This document shows, piece by piece, positions 44,934 through 53,742 of a stretch of 64,000 nucleotides of DNA. The stretch spans positions 58,370 through 122,369 of the forward strand of contig CALIAF010000009.1 of assembly GCA_938041335.1 (NCBI GenBank), in the 5' to 3' direction. The notes under the pieces were generated by a model. The model saw only the letters and a program-made list of their open reading frames with translations. It made no database searches and was not told where the DNA came from. Every line of letters starts with the position of its first letter. Position 1 is the first letter of the stretch. The position numbers and the translations under genes are program-made. The stretch is from an uncultured Ulvibacter sp. GTDB lineage: Bacteria; Bacteroidota; Bacteroidia; Flavobacteriales; Flavobacteriaceae.

Positions 44934-46933
44934 GACGAGACTGCATTAATTATTATAATAACCTTAGTGCCTTGTGGTTCTCTGTTAGGGGTATATAAAT
45001 CAATTGTCTTTATATCTAGATTTATTAATTTTTCCTGATTAAAAACTTCGACTGTTTTTTTAATAATATTTGTTCCCATAGACCGGTAGGAGCTATTCTC
45101 CATTTTTAACAACTTTGCTTTTTCTCTCCCAATACCATTATCCTCTATCTCAATAATTACTTTTTTATTATCACCAGACAAGTTAATTTGAAGCAATCCT
45201 TTATGCGCTATTTGTGAAAACCCGTGCCAGATTGAATTTTCTGCAAAAGGTTGCATTATGGAAGGTGGAACAAATATATCGCTTACATCTAATGATTCAT
45301 CAATAGTAATTACAAAATCAAACGTATCTTTCAAGCGCATTTTTTCAATCTCTAAGTAGTAATTTATTGCTTTTAGCTCATCCTCAAGTGAGATTACTTT
45401 TTCTTTGGAGTGATTGAGAATCATCCGCACTAATGTAGAAAATTTTGTAAGATAATTACTCGCCTCTCTAGCGTCGTTTTTTGTAATATAGCTCTTTATT
45501 GAGTTTAAGCTATTAAACAAAAAGTGAGGATTCATTCTAGCTCTAAGCGCTTCCATTTCTATTTGTAAAAGATCGTGTGCTGCTTTCGCTTTTAATATCT
45601 CATTCTTTCTTTTCTGGTTGTTTTTTAAGTTTATGTAATACCCTATGATGCCTAAGAATAGTAACAAAGAAATAATAGAAACCAACCAATAGATTTGCCT
45701 ATTTTTTGCGCTAGTGATTTTAAGGTTAGCAATGATTGCGTTGCTCACTTTTTCGTCACCAATTTTTTGGATTTCAAAAATTTTATTATAATCTTTTAAA
45801 CCATATACTTCTTTATATAGAATTTGATATTTCTCAGCGTAAGAAAGTGCTTTTTTATAATCTCCAATTTCTTTATGTGCTTCTTTTAGTAAATCATATT
45901 TAATGGCAGCTTCATAAGAGTTGTTAGCTTCGTTGGCATAATCAAGCCCAGTATTTGCAGCTTGAATAGCTTGTGAATAATTCTTATTATATAAATAGGC
46001 TTTAGATAAGACTCCATAATTTGAAGCCAATTGTTGTTTATCATTCATTTGATGATTAATCTCTAATGCGTAACTTATTTGAGCGATTATAGAATCTGTA
46101 TTCCCTCTTGTATAGATTAAAAAATTGGCCCTATTTGAAATTGCTTTAGCTAATAAGTTTTTATCATCATTCTCTTTTGCTACCAGAATTGTAGAATCAT
46201 TATACTTCATGGCAATTGCTATGAAACCAGCGGCAGTATTTTTATCAACGCCAACTATAGAAGTATCTTTATATTGTTGCGCTAGCGAATAGTTAGCTTT
46301 TGTTCTGGCTAGTTGAGAAGTTAAGTAATAATAATCATAATAATGAGTGTCCATGATTTTATTGTCAATCATCAACTTACTTAATGAAATATGTTTTTCT
46401 GCTTCGTTAAAATTACGAACTTGCCTGTATGACCAGGCTAAAGCAATATAGGTGTGGTATTTTTCAGATATATAGTTGTGTTTTTCATTAATTTCTTTGG
46501 CTTCATTTAGGTATATTAGGGAGTTATAAATGTCTCCAAGTTTATGAAAATTCTCTCCTGTTTTTCTAAGTGATTTGCTGTATAATTCTATAGAATCTAA
46601 AGCAAACCATAATTGACCAGATAAGCTTTGAAAATTGATTGCTTCTTTATACTGAGCATCTAGATATAGTTTAGTGCCTAATTTACCTGCGTTATCCGCG
46701 ATCTGTATTTTTTCATTTTTGTTGCTAGTATTTATCTCAGCTTGAAGAAGAAAACAGAATGCTTTTGTAGCATCTATTTCTATACTTTGGTAAGATTTAG
46801 ATATAAGATCTTGAATACTAAAATCCTGAAACGTATTAGGAGTTTTACAATCAGGCAATTTTGGTAATATGTTCTGAGAATTTACAACAAAGCAGAGTAA
46901 AATAAAACTTAAGCTGAATACTATTTTTCTCAC
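44930..46933 (-). CDS. LytS-type sensor histidine kinase with TPR sensor region
   Basis: The GTG at 46933 is the preferred start because it opens a clean signal sequence (MRKIVFSLSFILLCFVVNSQ); two TTG codons lie just upstream. The protein has about 667 residues: signal peptide, a periplasmic region of TPR-like helical repeats (about 100-390, for example YNSLIYLNEAKEINEKHNY, YSQAIQAANTGLDYANEA), one membrane segment (IYWLVSIISLLLFLGIIGYY), a coiled coil, and a PF06580 kinase domain with RMNPHFLFNSLNSI (the phosphorylated His) and ATP-binding boxes QPFAENSIWHG and EDNGIGREKA. It phosphorylates the LytTR regulator next to it. What the TPR region senses is unknown. Confidence 0.92.
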   Translation of the reverse strand: MRKIVFSLSFILLCFVVNSQNILPKLPDCKTPNTFQDFSIQDLISKSYQSIEIDATKAFCFLLQAEINTSNKNEKIQIADNAGKLGTKLYLDAQYKEAINFQSLSGQLWFALDSIELYSKSLRKTGENFHKLGDIYNSLIYLNEAKEINEKHNYISEKYHTYIALAWSYRQVRNFNEAEKHISLSKLMIDNKIMDTHYYDYYYLTSQLARTKANYSLAQQYKDTSIVGVDKNTAAGFIAIAMKYNDSTILVAKENDDKNLLAKAISNRANFLIYTRGNTDSIIAQISYALEINHQMNDKQQLASNYGVLSKAYLYNKNYSQAIQAANTGLDYANEANNSYEAAIKYDLLKEAHKEIGDYKKALSYAEKYQILYKEVYGLKDYNKIFEIQKIGDEKVSNAIIANLKITSAKNRQIYWLVSIISLLLFLGIIGYYINLKNNQKRKNEILKAKAAHDLLQIEMEALRARMNPHFLFNSLNSIKSYITKNDAREASNYLTKFSTLVRMILNHSKEKVISLEDELKAINYYLEIEKMRLKDTFDFVITIDESLDVSDIFVPPSIMQPFAENSIWHGFSQIAHKGLLQINLSGDNKKVIIEIEDNGIGREKAKLLKMENSSYRSMGTNIIKKTVEVFNQEKLINLDIKTIDLYTPNREPQGTKVIIIINAVSS

Positions 46934-47111
46934 TATCAAAATCAAAACATCTATTTGTTCATTACAAATATCACGATAAATACGTCATTTTGGTATCACA
47001 AATGAGTAAAAGAGGTGTTTAATCTATTGATAGGATGAAATTTGACATTAAATGGGATGTATTAAAAATGAGGTTTTTAGAATGTCAACGATTTTATTGT
47101 TATTAAATCTA

Positions 47112-47336
47112 CTATTCAATAATCTCATAATCAATAGAAAGTTTTCTAAGTGCCCTCAATGCAGAGCCACTGTCTTTATCATCCACTTCGATATCTACCG
47201 GGTCACCTTCCAGGAGTATCATGGTAAGTTCGCTTGCTAGAGATGTACTTACATTAGAAGCTATTTCTACAAGACAAGCGGCTATTGCTCTTTTATCAGG
47301 GCGTTGGGCATCACAAGACAATAGGTTAATATTCAT
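47112..47336 (-). CDS. Small conserved hypothetical protein next to thiE
   Basis: A 74-residue soluble protein that opens MNINLLSCDAQRPDKRAIAA and ends SGSALRALRKLSIDYEIIE. It looks like an alpha/beta domain with a central acidic turn (EGDPVDIEVDDKD). I do not know the family. It lies 38 nt after thiE on the same strand and is probably co-transcribed, but no thiamine function can be inferred. Confidence 0.55.
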   Translation of the reverse strand: MNINLLSCDAQRPDKRAIAACLVEIASNVSTSLASELTMILLEGDPVDIEVDDKDSGSALRALRKLSIDYEIIE

Positions 47337-47374
47337 AATTGGTATTTATACGTGCAAGATACAGATTTTCATAA

Positions 47375-48016
47375 CTACTCAAACGTATACCGTTGCTCTG
47401 CAGCAGAAGACGCCTTAAGTAGCTCATTAAATAGTCGTATCGTATTAAAATCACGTGTGATAGCTTCGGAAACGGCGATACCAGAAATCCCGGTCTTTAA
47501 TATTGAAGACACGTCTTTTGTAGTAATACCGCCAACACCAAGGATAGGCGTACCCGTTTTTAATATATCTGTAATGGCAGCATAGCCATTTAACCCTAAA
47601 ACTGCAGGTGTGATTTCTTTTGTGTTCGTGGCTCTAAAAGGCCCTAAACTAATATAGTTTACTTGTTTATCAAGCAATGCCTCACAATCTTGAATGGTAT
47701 TTGCGGTGCCACCTATAATTTGCCAAGAGTACAAATGCTTTCTAGCAATAGTAGGGCAGGAGTCGGTTTTTCCTAGGTGCACACCATCGGCTTTTACTTC
47801 TTTTGCTACTATATAATTATCATTAATGATTAATCGAGTCTGAAAATGAGAAGTAATCTCTCGAGCTTCCTTAGCAATCTTTAAATATTTTTTTTCTGAA
47901 ATGTGCTTCAATCGCAATTGCACTAATTCTGCACCAGAGGTACATGCTTTTTGTATGTTATCAAAATGGGCTGCAGGAGAACTACCTTGAGAAATGTAAT
48001 GTAATTTAGGGATCAT
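47375..48016 (-). CDS. thiE: Thiamine-phosphate synthase
   Basis: The 213-residue protein has ThiE motifs in order: LVQLRLKHISEKKYL, TRLIINDNYIVAKEVKADGV, VHLGKTD, IIGGTANTIQD, VNYISLGPFRATNTKE and the phosphate-binding ILGVGGITTKD with GISGIAVSEAI. It is a TIM barrel joining HMP-PP and thiazole phosphate to give thiamine phosphate. It lacks other thi genes nearby, and no TPP riboswitch is seen upstream; instead a long nested hairpin lies in the 164-nt leader interval. Confidence 0.93.
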   Translation of the reverse strand: MIPKLHYISQGSSPAAHFDNIQKACTSGAELVQLRLKHISEKKYLKIAKEAREITSHFQTRLIINDNYIVAKEVKADGVHLGKTDSCPTIARKHLYSWQIIGGTANTIQDCEALLDKQVNYISLGPFRATNTKEITPAVLGLNGYAAITDILKTGTPILGVGGITTKDVSSILKTGISGIAVSEAITRDFNTIRLFNELLKASSAAEQRYTFE

Positions 48017-48027
48017 GGAGTTTTAAT

Positions 48028-48037
48028 ATTTCCGAAG
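48028..48037 (-). repeat. Intergenic copy of the CTTCGGAAAT word
   Basis: It reads ATTTCCGAAG on the plus strand, 12 nt upstream of the thiE start, in the extended form followed by ATTA on its own strand. Confidence 0.5.
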
Positions 48038-48089
48038 TTATTATTCTTTTTAGAAGTAAGAAGTAAGACCGTCCCGATAAATCGTGACT

Positions 48090-48176
48090 GAAAGAGGAAA
48101 GAAAAATAACGCTAATTTCATTACTTTTTTCTAATGGTCACTCTTAATCTTTTAGCGAAGCGGTCTTTCCTCTTTC
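48090..48176. repeat. Nested 87-nt inverted repeat between half-helicase and thiE
   Basis: Three stems nest inside one another: GAAAGAGGAAAGA (48090-48102) with TCTTTCCTCTTTC (48164-48176), CGCTAA (48110-48115) with TTAGCG (48152-48157), and CATTA (48119-48123) with TAATG (48132-48136). In addition AAGACCG (48065-48071) can pair with CGGTCTT (48161-48167), competing with the outer stem. As RNA on the minus strand it would be in the leader of thiE; as DNA it resembles a small repetitive element. Confidence 0.6.
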
Positions 48177-48180
48177 TATT

Positions 48181-48792
48181 TCAACCATTCACAACCTTTG
48201 CATATTCCATAAAGTAATTCTCAAAACGTTTAATTTTTGGATTCATCTTCTCAGCATAGATTACATACTGACATTTTTTAATGTTTTGACTAATAGCCAT
48301 AACCGCGTCATAAGAAGTTTTTTGTGTCAGAAAATCTGCATCATCTATACTAAGTATCATTAATTGAGAAGTACCTACTCCGTTTGCCAAAAACAACTTG
48401 TTTAAAGATTTTGGAGTGGTGATTAGAATATCAACGCCCATGAAGATTTCAGATTTCTGAACATCAACGTGCAGTTGATCGTAACCCGCGTAAACCCGTA
48501 AGGCATTATAGCTCATAAAACTAGCAAATGTTTTCTGTAATGCTAATGCGCTGTCTTTATCCTCTACAAGAATAATGGCTCTAGGTGCTTCTCCTATAGA
48601 TTCAAATTTTAGTTTATGCAAAGTAGTAAGGACAAGCGAAGTTGTTTTTCCGCTGCCCTTGGGTGCTGTACAGAACACATTTGCTCCACTTTTAATTGCA
48701 GGAATAGCCTTGCTTTGAAATGGAGTAGGGGTAACCATCTCCATTTCTGTAAGCTTCTCTTTTATCTTGGGGTGTAATTTTCTAAATGGCAT
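48181..48792 (-). CDS. Stand-alone first RecA-like domain of a DEAD-type helicase
   Basis: From the ATG at 48792 (MPFRKLHPKIK; an ATG two codons upstream is also possible) the protein has 203 residues. It keeps a Q-like motif (PTPFQSKAIPAI), Walker A (APKGSGKTTS) and an Ib-like ITTPKS, but motif II reads DDAD rather than DEAD, SAT is missing, and no second RecA domain follows. Short proteins of this form recur in Flavobacteriia, so it is not a fresh truncation. It probably binds RNA or ATP without helicase activity. A perfect -7 box on the minus strand lies 20 nt upstream. Confidence 0.75.
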   Translation of the reverse strand: MPFRKLHPKIKEKLTEMEMVTPTPFQSKAIPAIKSGANVFCTAPKGSGKTTSLVLTTLHKLKFESIGEAPRAIILVEDKDSALALQKTFASFMSYNALRVYAGYDQLHVDVQKSEIFMGVDILITTPKSLNKLFLANGVGTSQLMILSIDDADFLTQKTSYDAVMAISQNIKKCQYVIYAEKMNPKIKRFENYFMEYAKVVNG

Positions 48793-48811
48793 AAGCATAG
48801 TATAAGTACCG

Positions 48812-48819
48812 CAAAGATA
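48812..48819 (-). promoter_or_regulatory. Flavobacterial -7 box (TATCTTTG) for the half-helicase gene
   Basis: CAAAGATA on the plus strand, which is TATCTTTG on the minus strand. The leader would be only about 7-13 nt. Confidence 0.6.
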
Positions 48820-48984
48820 CTATCTGCTGTCGGTTTTATTGGACATTGCGTCCCGATATCTTTATGCAATAGTAGATGTACAAATTATAATGAAACCCCT
48901 ATCCCGTTTGTTAAGTAGAACTTTTTTATTTCACCTTTAAAATAATCGTTCTTTTTATTCGCATTATTTTTTTCTTAATCTTGA

Positions 48985-49007
48985 ATACTTAACTTCTACT
49001 TAAGTAT
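48985..49007. promoter_or_regulatory. Perfect inverted repeat, possible operator
   Basis: ATACTTAA and TTAAGTAT flank a seven-base loop (CTTCTAC). Confidence 0.35.
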
Positions 49008-49111
49008 CACAAGCTGAAAATGGAAGATAAAAAAATGAGCGATGATATCGCAAAACTTTCTCCAGGATCTTAATATTAAGTGGACTTAATAAATTAAAGT
49101 CGGTTCATCTT

Positions 49112-49121
49112 CTTCGGAAAT
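49112..49121 (+). repeat. Intergenic copy of the CTTCGGAAAT word
   Basis: Here the word sits inside a small inverted repeat TCGGTT ... AACCGA. Confidence 0.5.
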
Positions 49122-49247
49122 TTAACCGATATTTCTTTGACATAAAATATTTAAAACAGGATGCTAGCAGCTAACAAAACATTCACTTTTCATTTCAATC
49201 TATTACACGACTAGGCGTGAATATGCTGCTAATAGTGCATACACTCT

Positions 49248-49263
49248 ATAATCGTGCGATTAT
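49248..49263. promoter_or_regulatory. Perfect 16-bp palindrome upstream of T9SS cargo gene
   Basis: ATAATCG-TG-CGATTAT, 79 bp before the ATG at 49342; a plausible dimer-binding site. Confidence 0.35.
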
Positions 49264-49341
49264 TATCTCATATTAATCTTTGGTTTCCCTTTTTGTTTCT
49301 GAGCATATATTATATTGAACCTTGAAAAAAATAACGCACTT

Positions 49342-51201
49342 ATGAAATTGAAAAGTAATATATTCCTTGTGCTCGCTATGACCCTCTCAAGTTTGGTTCA
49401 TGCACAGGAACAAAAAAATGCTGCCTCTTTTGGAACCGCAGAAAACATGTACCACGTGCCCTCGCTTGCATCAAGAATGAACGATTTAATTCCTTCTGTG
49501 GAAAGCAATAGAGAAGCAGGAGATAAAAAGTCTTTGGGACCTCAAGTGGTTCCTGGCAAAGACCCTCAAATAGAAGATGACTATTTTGTGCGTAATCGAC
49601 ATGAAATGGAGCAATCTAGAAACATGGTACCACCCTTACTAGTTTTTGATGCGGTAACACAAAATGTGTTTCCAACAGATCCTTCTATAGCAGTAGGACC
49701 AGACCATGTGTTTGTGGTATACAATGTAGGATTCAGAATTTTTGATAAAGTAGGCAATCCCTTAACAGACCAACTGGATGAAGGTAATATTTTCACAAAT
49801 AACACGGCTTGTTGTGATCCTACCATTTCTTATGATAATGCTGCAGATCGTTGGGTCATGAGTATTCTATATGATGATCAGTGGGGTTCTACCTTTGACG
49901 GTATTCAAATTGCGGTATCAGATGGTCCTAATCCAGTAACCTCTGGATGGAATGTTTACCAATTTAATTTGGACACACACGCACCTAAACTCTCGGTTTG
50001 GAGTGATGGGTACTATATGACGAGTAACGCTGTAGCCTCAGAGAAAATTCACGCTTTTGAAAGAGATGTAATGCTGGCAGGAGGCGCTTCGCCTCAAATT
50101 ATTGGTTTCGAATTACCAGGAGCAGTGATCAATGGATTTCTTAACCCGCAGGCCTTAAATGTTACCGATGATAATTTACCCGCCGCAGGAGGAGCAACCT
50201 TTGTGATGATGCAAGATGACACCTATGCAGGGATTAACTCTGATCACATAAAACTTTGGACTGTAGATGCAGATTGGGATACGCCAAGCAATGCTACAGT
50301 TACATTAGAACCGCAAATAGCCCTTACGCCATTTATCTCTGTTTTTGATGGTGGAGGCTTCAATAATCTTATCCAGCCAGGAGGAGGAGCTGTAAATGCA
50401 CTCTATGGTACCATTTTAAATCAAGCGCAGTTTAGAAAGTTCGATTCGCATAATTCGGCAGTATTTAATTTTACAGTCGATGCTGATGCGGGGGCAGGAA
50501 AACTTGCAGCCGCTCGTTGGGTTGAATTAAGACAAACAGCAGATAATCAACCTTGGACCTTGTTTCAAGAAGGTACCTATACAGCCCCAGATGGAAGACA
50601 TGTTTGGTGTTCAAGCATGGCTATGGACGGAAATGGGAATATTGGTTTAGGATATGCTTCTATGTCTGGACCAACATCTACAGAATCTTTTAGAGTAAGC
50701 TCGTATTATTCTGGTAGACTGAGTGGAGATCCATTAGGAACAATGACATTTGAAGAAGGATTAATTGCAAATGGTTCTGCAGATTTCCCGAATAATAGAT
50801 ATGGAGACTACAGTAAGATTGACGTGGATCCTGCAGACGATTTAACATTTTGGTTTCAAACAGAATATATGAATCCTGTGAGAAAAAATGTAGTGGGTGC
50901 GTTTCAAATAGATACCGTTCTTGGTAATGAGCTAGTGTCTAAAGACGATTCAGAACTTATTGTGATTTCTTCAGATAACAGACAATTTGATATTTCTTTA
51001 GTGACCTCTTTTGAGGAAAAGGCTGCTATTACAATTTATAATATCTCTGGGCAACAACTCGCCTTTAATTTCTTAGAAAAGGAAGGAGATCGCTACAACT
51101 ACCAGTTAGATATGTCTTATGCCACTCCGGGTATTTACCTAGTAAAAATGGGCGACCCAACAAGTAAGGTATATAAAACTGCTAAAATTATCGTGAAGTA
51201 G
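49342..51201 (+). CDS. Secreted protein with T9SS type A sorting domain
   Basis: From the ATG at 49342 (MKLKSNIFLVLAMTLSSLVH, cleaved near AQEQ) the protein has 619 residues; an upstream TTG at 49315 is less likely. The central part looks like a beta-propeller-type extracellular domain (AVGPDHVFVVYNVGFRIFDK, DPTISYDNAADRWVMSILYD, WCSSMAMDGNGNIGLGYASM). The last ~80 residues are a Por_Secre_tail (AITIYNISGQQLAFN, YATPGIYLVKM, KTAKIIVK). It should be exported by T9SS and cleaved or anchored at the surface. No enzyme family is recognised. Confidence 0.85.
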   Translation: MKLKSNIFLVLAMTLSSLVHAQEQKNAASFGTAENMYHVPSLASRMNDLIPSVESNREAGDKKSLGPQVVPGKDPQIEDDYFVRNRHEMEQSRNMVPPLLVFDAVTQNVFPTDPSIAVGPDHVFVVYNVGFRIFDKVGNPLTDQLDEGNIFTNNTACCDPTISYDNAADRWVMSILYDDQWGSTFDGIQIAVSDGPNPVTSGWNVYQFNLDTHAPKLSVWSDGYYMTSNAVASEKIHAFERDVMLAGGASPQIIGFELPGAVINGFLNPQALNVTDDNLPAAGGATFVMMQDDTYAGINSDHIKLWTVDADWDTPSNATVTLEPQIALTPFISVFDGGGFNNLIQPGGGAVNALYGTILNQAQFRKFDSHNSAVFNFTVDADAGAGKLAAARWVELRQTADNQPWTLFQEGTYTAPDGRHVWCSSMAMDGNGNIGLGYASMSGPTSTESFRVSSYYSGRLSGDPLGTMTFEEGLIANGSADFPNNRYGDYSKIDVDPADDLTFWFQTEYMNPVRKNVVGAFQIDTVLGNELVSKDDSELIVISSDNRQFDISLVTSFEEKAAITIYNISGQQLAFNFLEKEGDRYNYQLDMSYATPGIYLVKMGDPTSKVYKTAKIIVK

Positions 51202-51233
51202 TTTTTGCTATCCTTTTATAAGTGCTTAAAATT

Positions 51234-51257
51234 AATCCCGTTGTAAAATGCGGGATT
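51234..51257. terminator. Hairpin between convergent genes
   Basis: AATCCCG (51234-51240) pairs with CGGGATT (51251-51257). The T run is short (TTTCT), so terminator function is probable but not strong. Confidence 0.5.
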
Positions 51258-51258
51258 T

Positions 51259-53523
51259 CTACTTTGCAATGGGCGCCTCCATACAATGATCAGGTATGCC
51301 AAAGCCATCAATTAAAACACCAATATGTGGGCGTAATTCTGTGGAAAGCCGCTCTACCCGTTGACGCATTGCTTTAGACTTTGTTCCGCTAATATACCCT
51401 TGTTCTAAATACCAAGAAGCATCTTTGCGTAATTCATGCAAAGCAAACAAAACGCCTAATTTTTTAAATAAGGCCCTGTTCTTTTCATCTTCAATGGTAG
51501 CTGTAAAGTCTACAAAAGTGTTGTACGCAAGTGCTACACTATACGCCTTACCCAGAGCTAACAAATGTGTTTGCACCTTTAAAAAAGCTTGATAGGAGGG
51601 CATTCCTTTTTTTACATAATCTCTAATGCGCATCGCAATGGTATACGTGAGTCTTCTGGTACGATAATCAAAAGCGTCTTTATGAAATGTTGCACTGTAT
51701 AAATGATCCTTATCTACATTGTTGGTGTTTGCAGGATTAATCATACTTAATTTATCTCCAATTCTCGCTCCTAATAATTTAAGAACAGCAATAAATCCTG
51801 CGCTGTTAAATTCCGATTTAAAATCTGATAAAACGCCTTTGGCAGCTAATTGCAATAAGACGTGGTTATCCCCTTCAAAGGTGGTGAAGATGTCTACGTC
51901 CCCTTTTAGATCTGCAATTTGATTTTCCATCAAATATCCTTTTCCGCCGCAGGCTTCCCGGCATTCTTGTATGGTGTCATTTGCAAACCAAGTAATTATA
52001 GATTTTAGTCCGGCGGCTTGGGTTTCTACTTCGCGCTTGTCCGTTATTGATGGATCAGAATACAGTTTCATCATATGCGTGAGTGTAATGTCGTATACAT
52101 AACAACTAGCAATGGCTGGTGTTAAACGCAATTGATGGCTAGGATAATCCATTAACAAATCTTCCTGGATTTTTATACTGTCATTAAATTGTCTTCTTTT
52201 TAAGGCATGTTTTACGGCTATAGCTAACGCTTTTTTAGCGCCTCCAAGTCCCGCACGCGCCACACAAATTCTACCTCCCACCAAGGTGCCTAACATGGTA
52301 AAGAAACGTTTACTTGGGTTTTCTATATCAGAATGATAAGTACCTTCTGGAGTGATATCACCGTATTTATTTAACAAATTGGCTCTAGGCACGCGTACTT
52401 GATGAAACCAAATCTTCCCATTATCTACACCATTAAGTCCTAGCTTATACCCATTGTCTTCTATCCTTACACTAGGCATTAGATTGTGGGCTGCATCACG
52501 AATGTTCACTAAAATAGCGTGAACGCCATGGTTTTTCCCGTTTACAATTAATTGTGCAAAAACAGAAGCCATAGTCGAGTCTAGCGCATTTCCTATATAT
52601 TCTTTATTATCATTTTCTCCCGGGGTGTGTATGATAATACTATCTGTTTCCTTGTCATAGGTTGCTGTGGTTTTAACGCCTCTTACATTAGATCCATGTC
52701 CCGTTTCGGTCATCGCAAAACAGCCTAAAAGAGTGGCTTTTCCAGTTTCAGATAGGTACTTGTCGTGATGTGCTTTTGTTCCTAGTTTTTGAATACTACC
52801 TCCAAAAAGCCCAAACTGTACTCCAAACTTTATCGCCATACTGCCATCTACATACATCATATTCTCAAATACTGCTGCATAGGCTGGCATATTATCAGTC
52901 CCGCCATAGGCCTCAGGGTAGGCCATAGCGCCATAACCTTCTTTGGCTAGAAACTCCACTTGTTTTAATACATGTGCTCTAAATGATGCTTTATCTCTTC
53001 GTAAAGTCCACTTAAAAATAGGATCATTTAATACCTCCCTAAAAGCATCCACAACAGGGGCGTGTTCTCCTTTTAGGATATTATCAAGTTCTAGAGGATT
53101 GTAAAGCGAAGAAGTCGCTTCTTTTACAACCGCTATTTCAAATAAATGATTGTAATGGTTGGGCTGTATACCAAGATTAATCTCTATGTCTTTTAAACGA
53201 TCATTAAAAGGACAGTCCGCAAAATGATGGCATATCATTTTTTGACTGAAGGTGGCTAGGGGGTAGGTGTCACTTTCTACCAACTTAATACCAGAATTAG
53301 AAATTACCATTTTCCATTGCTTAAGCTCATCATTGGCTGGAGGCGTCTTTTTATCTAGGCATTTTATAAGATATGAAAGATCTTCTTTTGTGAGGGTATC
53401 GTCATTTTCTATCGCATTTTTTACTACTGAAATCTCAGAATATGACAATAAATCATCAGACCAAATCACATAAAAGAAAGGGATGTATTGAAGAATACCT
53501 GTAGAATACGTTTTTGTTTTCAT
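51259..53523 (-). CDS. Acyl-CoA dehydrogenase/oxidase-like flavoprotein
   Basis: The 754-residue enzyme has an acyl-CoA oxidase-like plan: an N-terminal helical extension of about 150 residues, then an acyl-CoA dehydrogenase core with LGCFAMTETGHGSNVRGVKT (flavin/substrate loop), LGLNGVDNGKIWFHQVRVPR, GTLVGGRICVARAGLGGAKK and the late REACGGKGYLMENQI motif, then a long C-terminal helical domain. It should start fatty-acid beta-oxidation. The length is nearer peroxisomal-type oxidases than the usual 380-residue dehydrogenases. It is a single gene, convergent with the T9SS cargo gene. Confidence 0.9.
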   Translation of the reverse strand: MKTKTYSTGILQYIPFFYVIWSDDLLSYSEISVVKNAIENDDTLTKEDLSYLIKCLDKKTPPANDELKQWKMVISNSGIKLVESDTYPLATFSQKMICHHFADCPFNDRLKDIEINLGIQPNHYNHLFEIAVVKEATSSLYNPLELDNILKGEHAPVVDAFREVLNDPIFKWTLRRDKASFRAHVLKQVEFLAKEGYGAMAYPEAYGGTDNMPAYAAVFENMMYVDGSMAIKFGVQFGLFGGSIQKLGTKAHHDKYLSETGKATLLGCFAMTETGHGSNVRGVKTTATYDKETDSIIIHTPGENDNKEYIGNALDSTMASVFAQLIVNGKNHGVHAILVNIRDAAHNLMPSVRIEDNGYKLGLNGVDNGKIWFHQVRVPRANLLNKYGDITPEGTYHSDIENPSKRFFTMLGTLVGGRICVARAGLGGAKKALAIAVKHALKRRQFNDSIKIQEDLLMDYPSHQLRLTPAIASCYVYDITLTHMMKLYSDPSITDKREVETQAAGLKSIITWFANDTIQECREACGGKGYLMENQIADLKGDVDIFTTFEGDNHVLLQLAAKGVLSDFKSEFNSAGFIAVLKLLGARIGDKLSMINPANTNNVDKDHLYSATFHKDAFDYRTRRLTYTIAMRIRDYVKKGMPSYQAFLKVQTHLLALGKAYSVALAYNTFVDFTATIEDEKNRALFKKLGVLFALHELRKDASWYLEQGYISGTKSKAMRQRVERLSTELRPHIGVLIDGFGIPDHCMEAPIAK

Positions 53524-53702
53524 AGGATGAATTTACGATAAATAAGAATAAATATAGAATATAAATGAAGATAAAATGAGTTGTTAAAGGACGTTTGAAG
53601 ATTATAATAAATAAAGAAAATAGTATATTAAAATTTAGGTGGTATCTGCGAAATGTATTCAAACTTCTGCGAATTGATTAAATCCTTGCAAGCTTTCCTA
53701 AC

Positions 53703-53710
53703 TAACTTTG
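53703..53710 (+). promoter_or_regulatory. Flavobacterial -7 box (TAACTTTG)
   Basis: An exact TAnnTTTG, 32 nt before the ATG at 53743; it rules out the longer in-frame start at 53653, which lies upstream of it. Confidence 0.6.
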
Positions 53711-53742
53711 TGTTTTTAGCAATTTTTAAAAAAAAAACCAAA

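Larger units (their letters stand above)
48820..49341. other. Intergenic region rich in palindromes before a T9SS cargo gene
   Basis: About 520 nt without a gene. It contains an inverted pair TTAAGTAGAA (48911) / TTCTACTTAA (48994), the tighter palindrome at 48985-49007, the 10-mer word at 49112 and the palindrome at 49248. Low-complexity T/A tracts fill the rest. The stop-rich composition in all frames argues against a hidden gene. Confidence 0.5.

Noticed and set aside
48017..48180. TPP riboswitch upstream of thiE
   Set aside because: The conserved CTGAGA and ACCTGATCTGG core elements are not present; only the nested hairpin is seen.
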